Shown one piece after another: positions 29,478 to 33,586 of a DNA stretch of 33,586 nt (position 1 is the stretch's first letter; each line of letters begins with the position of its first letter). Position numbers and translations under genes: made by a program. Location of the stretch: the IMG/VR virus record IMGVR_UViG_3300022208_000017, positions 1 through 33,586 of that record. The stretch is one strand, 5' to 3'. This DNA comes from a virus. The notes under the pieces were generated by a model. That model had not been told where the DNA came from, ran no database searches, and saw only the letters and a program-made list of their open reading frames with translations.

Positions 29478-29828
29478 CTAGTCGCGCACTCCGATTCGGA
29501 CCGGTGCGAGTTCTATCCGCTCGGTCGCCTCGCCGCCCTCGAGCCGCTCGATCTTGTCCAGCGTCGCGAGCGCGTTGATGTTGTCGCGGTCGAGCGCCGC
29601 GAGCAGTTCGATCGCTCGCAGCTTCTCGCGGTCGGTCTTGCCCGTGAGCGCGATCCGCTTCGCGATCAGCGGTGCGGCCGATCGGATGTCGTCCGGGATC
29701 GGCCAGCGGTTGCGTACCGCACGTATGAGCATCTGGAGCGTCTGCCGGTCGTGACCGGCGTCGCGCTCGATCTGCCGTGCGAGCGGCACGATCGCGGACG
29801 CGTCGACGGTTGGCTCGGTGTCGCTCAT
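29478..29828 (-). CDS. Putative small terminase subunit or adaptor
   Basis: The 116 residues are helical: PTVDASAIVPLARQIER, then RQTLQMLIRAVRNRWPIPDD, AAPLIAKRIALTGKTDREKL, and a coiled end. No HTH consensus is convincing. It ends 5 nt before TerL and starts on the Mom-like stop (ATGA). Terminase small subunits usually sit here, but the sequence alone does not prove it. Confidence 0.55.
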   Translation of the reverse strand: MSDTEPTVDASAIVPLARQIERDAGHDRQTLQMLIRAVRNRWPIPDDIRSAAPLIAKRIALTGKTDREKLRAIELLAALDRDNINALATLDKIERLEGGEATERIELAPVRIGVRD

Positions 29829-30607
29829 TGAGTGTCAAGCGCCGGGATCGGAGTTGAACCGTCCCTTCCGGACTGGATGCCCGGCGTGCCGCCCTCAGCA
29901 CTTCCGGCGCGCTTGGCTCCGCGATACATGCTTGCGCCTATATCGCGAATCTTGGCGAATGGTATCTCCGGAACCGATAGCGCGCGACGCGCGTCGCGGT
30001 CTATGAAGAAAATGTAACGGAGTTGAAATCCTGGCAATGGCTTTGCGTCGGCCGCTTTCATCAATGCCTCTACCGAAGCGGAAGGCATCTTCAATCTTGC
30101 TCGCAAGATTCTTTGTTGCGGAGTTGGCCTTGCCGTCTTATATGTCATCTTGTGCGCAATCGTTCCATCTCCGAACTTGAATAGTTGGCTGTTCTTTTTT
30201 ATGGCCGTTAGCACAAAGCCTGACGCTCGATAGATCGCTCCGTCTCCGCATTGTGTCGCGTCAGCAAACGAGATTACCCACCGGAGTTGCGGATACGTCG
30301 CCTTCAGCCATCGCATCGCAAAGCCGATTGCGCGACTCTCGCTGTTCCGTGGAAGCCAATCCGCGAACGCCATGCGATTCAACTCGATGAACTCATGCCA
30401 TCGCGTGCCGCGTACGAGACCCTGTATCTTCCGCTTGTCCAAGGACGGGCCGAACTGCATCGCTCCTCCGCATCGTCCGTTCATGAATACGCCGAGATGG
30501 ACCTGCGAGTTCTGGACGATCTTTCCGGAGTAGTGCAGGTCTTGAATGATGCGGTTTCCGTCCGCCGCGGAAATCGGTTTGACGATGATGGTCTTAGCGT
30601 CACCCAT
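29825..30607 (-). CDS. Mom-like DNA-modification protein (GNAT-related)
   Basis: The ATG at 30607 gives 260 residues. Visible elements are HYSGKIVQNS (25-34), GVFMNGRCGGAMQFGPS (39-55), FIELNRMAFADW (73-84), the Ser-rich helix NSESRAIGFAMRWLK and SFADATQCGDGAIYRASG (113-130). This order fits Mom-family proteins, GNAT-related enzymes that modify adenines and block restriction; phage Mu Mom is the model. A basic extension (about 160-260) is added. G+C is about 48% over 30001-30240 by hand count versus 67% in a TerL line, so the gene is probably acquired. The 3' end folds as a tRNA-like cloverleaf. Confidence 0.7.
   Translation of the reverse strand: MGDAKTIIVKPISAADGNRIIQDLHYSGKIVQNSQVHLGVFMNGRCGGAMQFGPSLDKRKIQGLVRGTRWHEFIELNRMAFADWLPRNSESRAIGFAMRWLKATYPQLRWVISFADATQCGDGAIYRASGFVLTAIKKNSQLFKFGDGTIAHKMTYKTARPTPQQRILRARLKMPSASVEALMKAADAKPLPGFQLRYIFFIDRDARRALSVPEIPFAKIRDIGASMYRGAKRAGSAEGGTPGIQSGRDGSTPIPALDTQ
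29839..29910 (-). other. tRNA-like cloverleaf inside the 3' end of the Mom-like gene
   Basis: Reading the minus strand from 29910, a 7-bp acceptor-like stem (GCGCCGG with CCGGCGC) encloses three arms. The D-like arm is GTGC-8-GCAC with a GGG loop. The anticodon-like arm is CCGGG-CATCCAG-TCCGG, with a G-T closing pair and A where U33 would be. The T-like arm has the canonical GG-TTCAACT-CC loop and a weaker 6-bp stem. The element lies within codons 233-256 and ends 11 nt before the stop. It is not a functional tRNA by these rules, but the fold is complete. Confidence 0.55.
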
Positions 30608-31211
30608 TGAGATAGGCCGCACATATGAACGTCAAGGCGTTGGCGTTGCCGTTCTCGTTGAGGTCTCCGGTATCGCCTCCTGACTGCTTTGCCTTGCGAA
30701 TCGCGGCGTCCACTGTTTCGGCTTGCTCGTCATGCAGCACGAACGTAACTTGCCGGAACGGTTCTCGATCATCGCTCGGCAGTTGCGGCGGCTCTACTGC
30801 GTCGATGTCGTACGATCCGGACAGGTCGTCGATCATCTGCCGCAACGCTTCGCTGTCCGTCTCGACCGTCGCAACCAGAGACGCGAGCGCGTCGGCATCG
30901 ACCGTCGCCATCGCCGCCAGCGGATCGAGCGTCGCGAGCAACTTGTCGGCCTCGGCCTCGTCAACATCGAGAACCAGGACCGGCACGGCCGTATCGCCGA
31001 CAGTCTCGGCGCGTAGGTGTCCGTCGATCAGTTCGAGCGTACCGTCCTCAAGTTCGCGAGCGACGAGCGCCTCGGCGAAGCCGATCTCGGCGAGCGTGCC
31101 GCGGAGCGCGTCGGCCTGCTCCTTCGGATGCGTACGCCAGTTCTTCGGGTTCGGTCGCAGGCTAGAAGCCGGTACGCGACGCAGTTCCTTGATGCGGTCT
31201 CGGATGTTCAC
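30600..31211 (-). CDS. ParB/Srx-like domain protein
   Basis: The GTG at 31211 overlaps the FkbM-like stop (GTGA), giving 203 residues. The N-terminal domain has SSLRPNPKNWRTHPKEQ (15-31), IGFAEALVARELEDGTLELI, and DGHLRAETVGD, the ParB/sulfiredoxin-type core with its GHxR-like motif. The C-terminal half (from about 125) is helical then acidic. Stand-alone ParB-like proteins of phages are often beside DNA methyltransferases and terminases and may be nucleases or DNA-binding adaptors; partition is unlikely because no ParA is present. Confidence 0.8.
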   Translation of the reverse strand: MNIRDRIKELRRVPASSLRPNPKNWRTHPKEQADALRGTLAEIGFAEALVARELEDGTLELIDGHLRAETVGDTAVPVLVLDVDEAEADKLLATLDPLAAMATVDADALASLVATVETDSEALRQMIDDLSGSYDIDAVEPPQLPSDDREPFRQVTFVLHDEQAETVDAAIRKAKQSGGDTGDLNENGNANALTFICAAYLNG

Positions 31212-31807
31212 TCGGTGACCTCCAGCAGCTCGAAGAACCGCGTATGCAGTTCCTCGACATCGAAGACCTGCGGATCGACCCACCAGTCATCATGAGCGAC
31301 CTCGGCGAACAACTCGTAGCCGTTGGCCTCCATAAAGGCACGCATACGCTCCTGCCGAGCCGGACCGCCTTCGCGGTACGAGTCGTGCTCAAGCGCCACG
31401 ATGCCGAACCGGATCGCGTCCCACGGCAGGATACGCATCGCGTACTCGGTCAGCGTCGGAGGCTCCAGGTCGAGCGACAGGAAGTCGCAGCGGCCGCTCG
31501 GGAACACGGTCGAGACCAGCGTCCTCCAGTCGACGAGCAGAGCGTCAGGCAGCACGAAGCCGGCGCGTCGTTCGCGACGGAGCGCCTCGTGGTGCTCGAT
31601 GTCGCAAAGGACGCCGGTCCAGTTCAGGCCGCGTTCAAGCGCGAGCGTGTTCGAGAGTCGGATCGGCTCGCCGGCTCCGATGTCGAGGAACGTCCCGTGC
31701 TGCTTCCGGTTGTACGCCTCGATCACGAACCGATCCGCGCCGAGTTGACCGCGTAGCAGTTCGGGATCGATGCCGGAACACGGCAGATCGATAAAGGTTC
31801 TTCCCAT
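31208..31807 (-). CDS. FkbM-like methyltransferase
   Basis: The ATG at 31807 gives 199 residues. The AdoMet motif I is GTFLDIGAGEP (38-48), followed by NTLALERGLNWTGVLCDIE, and later DFLSLDLEPP and RFGIVALEHD, matching FkbM-type (Methyltransf_21) enzymes. These usually O-methylate sugars or small molecules. Its place after fibre-assembly genes suggests it acts on glycan decorations of virion or host, but a DNA target is not excluded. Confidence 0.75.
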   Translation of the reverse strand: MGRTFIDLPCSGIDPELLRGQLGADRFVIEAYNRKQHGTFLDIGAGEPIRLSNTLALERGLNWTGVLCDIEHHEALRRERRAGFVLPDALLVDWRTLVSTVFPSGRCDFLSLDLEPPTLTEYAMRILPWDAIRFGIVALEHDSYREGGPARQERMRAFMEANGYELFAEVAHDDWWVDPQVFDVEELHTRFFELLEVTE

Positions 31808-31817
31808 GCCCGGCAGT

Positions 31818-32288
31818 CTAGCGGCCGAGCACCTCGTTGACACGAGCAAGCGTGAGGATGCCGATCGCCGAGAGGTAGTTCACGCCGGCGACCGTACGCG
31901 GATCGTCCGAGACGACCTCCTGCGCCGCCAGCGCCGCACGGTAGAACGACTGCACGATCTCGTCGCTCTCGCGAGCCGTCTCGATCTGCGCCATTTCGGC
32001 CGTGCTGAACCGTCCGAGGAAGTCGAGCGCGGTCCAGACCTGCCGCAGCTCGTCGGCGGTCTTCGGACGTACCGTCCAGGTGCGGACGATTCCAACCGAT
32101 GAGACCATTCCCCAGCCGGACACGAGCACCTCGCGAGCGGCGTCGTAGGTCGGCTTCGGATCGTCAATGATCCGCAGGTAGACATCGGCCTTCGGGTTGC
32201 CGGCCGCGATCCACGCGTACCGCACGGCCGGATCGAGGTCGACGATCTCGGCGACGGTCCCGTTCTCCATGCGAGCGTGTTCGGCCAT
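31818..32288 (-). CDS. Tail fibre assembly-like protein
   Basis: The 156 residues start with ENGTVAEIVDLDPAVRYAW, then LRIIDDPKPTYDAAREVLV and IVRTWTVRPKTADELR. This sequence order is usual for small proteins following fibre genes, sometimes annotated as fibre assembly chaperones. The C-terminal half is helical (FYRAALAAQEVVSDD). It overlaps the LamG gene stop by one base. Confidence 0.55.
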   Translation of the reverse strand: MAEHARMENGTVAEIVDLDPAVRYAWIAAGNPKADVYLRIIDDPKPTYDAAREVLVSGWGMVSSVGIVRTWTVRPKTADELRQVWTALDFLGRFSTAEMAQIETARESDEIVQSFYRAALAAQEVVSDDPRTVAGVNYLSAIGILTLARVNEVLGR

Positions 32289-32929
32289 TACCCGTACCTC
32301 CGATGATGCGGCGTGACTGTCGTCGCGTTCTGGTTCAGCGTGACGCCGCGAGCGTAGTCGGCGATCTCGCGGATGATCGGCGCGTAGAACACGAGCGCGT
32401 TCGGCCTGATCTGCGTCGGCTTGAAGCCTTCAGACAGTGCCTTGATCTCGGCAGCATCGAGCGCGACGTTCCAGATCGCCGCCTCCATGACCTCGCCATC
32501 GAAGTAGTTCGACCGTGTCGCTCCAGGCCTGACTCCGATGCCGAGCGTGTCGATGCCCGACATCGTGAGCGATGTCGTGTTGGCGGTCCCAGCCACTCCA
32601 TCCCGATATGCAAGCCGGTTGTTGGCAGCCGAGAACACGGCAGCTCCGTGGAACCAGTTGTTCGCCGTGAATGCACCGGCCGCGGATGTCGCGTTCGTCG
32701 TTGCTCCCGAGGTGACTCTCGTCTGCGCCTGTACCGGATCGCCGGGCGAGGCTCCTCCTGCGATCAACGCGAACGAGTTGTCGACGGTTCTGGCGGCGAC
32801 CGACAGCATGACGATATTCGTCGTGGCTAGATCTGCGTTGAACCACGCCGCTAGCGTCAGCGGAACGTCGGTCACTGGAGCACTTGTCGCCTCGATGTAC
32901 GAGGTCGTTCCGTTGAAGTCGCGTGACAT
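32288..32929 (-). CDS. LamG-type (concanavalin A-like) appendage protein
   Basis: The ATG at 32929 overlaps the fibre stop by one base, giving 213 residues. Residues 2-165 follow a LamG jelly roll: DFNGTTSYIEATS, LTLAAWFNADL, WFHGAAVFSAANNRLAYRDG, and FDGEVMEAAIWNVALDAAEI. A short end (IRPNALVFYAPI) closes the domain as in related phage proteins. LamG domains bind sugars or proteins, so receptor binding at the tail tip is likely. The in-frame upstream extension is shadow of the fibre gene. Confidence 0.8.
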   Translation of the reverse strand: MSRDFNGTTSYIEATSAPVTDVPLTLAAWFNADLATTNIVMLSVAARTVDNSFALIAGGASPGDPVQAQTRVTSGATTNATSAAGAFTANNWFHGAAVFSAANNRLAYRDGVAGTANTTSLTMSGIDTLGIGVRPGATRSNYFDGEVMEAAIWNVALDAAEIKALSEGFKPTQIRPNALVFYAPIIREIADYARGVTLNQNATTVTPHHRRYG

Positions 32930-33586
32930 CAGGTCGCGTCCCGGATCTCGACCGCGACGAGGCACGCGTCGTTGGTGAGCGTGTCGCTGGCGTTCGTGCC
33001 GTCGCGGCTGATCTTGATGCGGTAGAAGTCGCCGGCGACGATCGAGTCGAGGTTCGCCGTTCCCGTGATCGTTATCTCGGTTATGACCGGCACGCCGGCC
33101 GTGCCGCTCGCGGCTGCGGTCGCCGTGACCGTGTTCGAGAACGCGTCGGCGTCGAGGTCGGTAGCCGTGTCGATCCTCTGCCACTGGATCGCCCATACGA
33201 CCGCGTCGGTGTTCGTCACGGTGTCGGCGGTCCAGGCGAGCCGTACCTTGAGGCCGCTTGTCGTGACGGCGGCCTCGGGCAGGCAGCCGACGAAGATCGC
33301 AGACTCGAGCGCGGCTTGGTCATAGTCGAGCACGGCGACGCCGCTCGTCCTGGTATCGAGCGTCGCATACGCCGAGGTCGGCGGCTGGTTGTCGAGCGGC
33401 GTGAACGCGGCGTAGGTCTTCGTCCCGCCGCCTCCTCCGCCTGCCGGCGTACCCCAGGTCATGTCGCCTCGAAGGAACGTCGAGGTCGACGGCGTGCCGC
33501 TCGTGCCGATGTCGGTAGCGGCGACCGCGGCGACGCTGACGGCTGCTCCGGCCGAGGTCTGCTTCAGGAAGTGAACCGCTCCTCCG
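32929..33586 (-). CDS. Tail fibre/appendage protein, C-terminal part (wraps around the window)
   Basis: This is the distal half of the gene that starts at 837. The frame enters from the window edge through the Gly-rich stretch near 33430. It then encodes about 165 beta-rich residues (Thr, Val, Ala and Asp) with a single Cys pair late on, ending at 32929. There is no catalytic motif. The C-terminal portion resembles a generic phage structural beta-sandwich rather than a known receptor-binding domain. The stop overlaps the ATG of the next gene by one base (TGATG), so the two are probably translationally coupled. Confidence 0.85.
   Translation of the reverse strand, partial: GGAVHFLKQTSAGAAVSVAAVAATDIGTSGTPSTSTFLRGDMTWGTPAGGGGGGTKTYAAFTPLDNQPPTSAYATLDTRTSGVAVLDYDQAALESAIFVGCLPEAAVTTSGLKVRLAWTADTVTNTDAVVWAIQWQRIDTATDLDADAFSNTVTATAAASGTAGVPVITEITITGTANLDSIVAGDFYRIKISRDGTNASDTLTNDACLVAVEIRDAT
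33448..33586. repeat. Terminal overlap, right copy (circular closure)
   Basis: Second copy of bases 1-139, with a silent g-to-a difference at 33574. Removing one copy gives a circle of 33,447 bp. The single mismatch suggests read-level variation in the sampled population or an end-of-contig error. Confidence 0.9.

Noticed and set aside
29839-29910. A functional tRNA gene
   Set aside because: U8, A14 and U33 are missing, the T stem has a mismatch, no CCA is encoded, and the segment is inside a coding frame; kept only as a tRNA-like element.
30600-31211. ParB as a plasmid-type partition gene
   Set aside because: No ParA ATPase or parS-like repeats are seen; the domain is common in phage nuclease or modification contexts.

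Overview
The window is the essentially complete genome of a small tailed phage (siphovirus-like, HK97-type head). It was assembled as a circle and cut inside a tail-fibre gene: bases 1-139 recur at 33448-33586 with one silent mismatch, and the fibre reading frame continues in phase across the join, giving a circle of about 33,447 bp. All convincing genes lie on the minus strand, packed tightly with ATGA, TGATG or GTGA stop/start overlaps. G+C is high (about 65% in lines I counted). Nothing identifies the host beyond a high-GC bacterium whose translation accepts GTG and TTG starts. I see no integrase, repressor, DNA polymerase, replicative helicase, canonical tRNA or recognisable endolysin.

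The map reads right to left from a 355-bp intergenic region (11978-12332) that holds a good sigma70-like promoter. The early block (11977 to 2212) carries small unknown proteins, an Erf-type annealing protein with an SSB-like C-terminal tip, a MerR-type HTH protein, a Gp157-like protein, a replication-initiator-like protein, a possible helicase-loader-like protein, two nuclease-fold proteins, a DNA methyltransferase, a RusA resolvase and a metallophosphoesterase. A lysis/appendage block follows (2197 to 841): an Fn3-like protein, a membrane coiled-coil protein, a holin-like protein, and an overlapping pair of a membrane peptide and a lipoprotein-like protein. Next come the repeat-containing tail fibre (837 to 1, continuing 33447 to 32929), a LamG-domain protein and a fibre-assembly-like protein.

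A modification block (31807 to 29825) holds an FkbM-like methyltransferase, a ParB/Srx-like protein and a low-GC Mom-like DNA-modification protein whose 3' end can fold as a tRNA-like cloverleaf. The morphogenesis block runs from 29828 to 12333: a putative small terminase, TerL, a portal fused to a MuF-like domain, prohead protease, major capsid, a possible decoration protein, a methyltransferase-like/glycosyltransferase fusion, connectors, tail terminator, tail tube, the G/GT chaperones with a textbook -1 frameshift site, a short tape measure and several distal tail proteins.

The most notable points are the DNA methyltransferase cassette bounded by exact 26-bp repeats, the Mom-like gene with its embedded cloverleaf, the frameshift signal, the sugar-transfer enzyme inside the head module, and a repeated early-gene leader (hairpin plus a 14-base ribosome-binding box).
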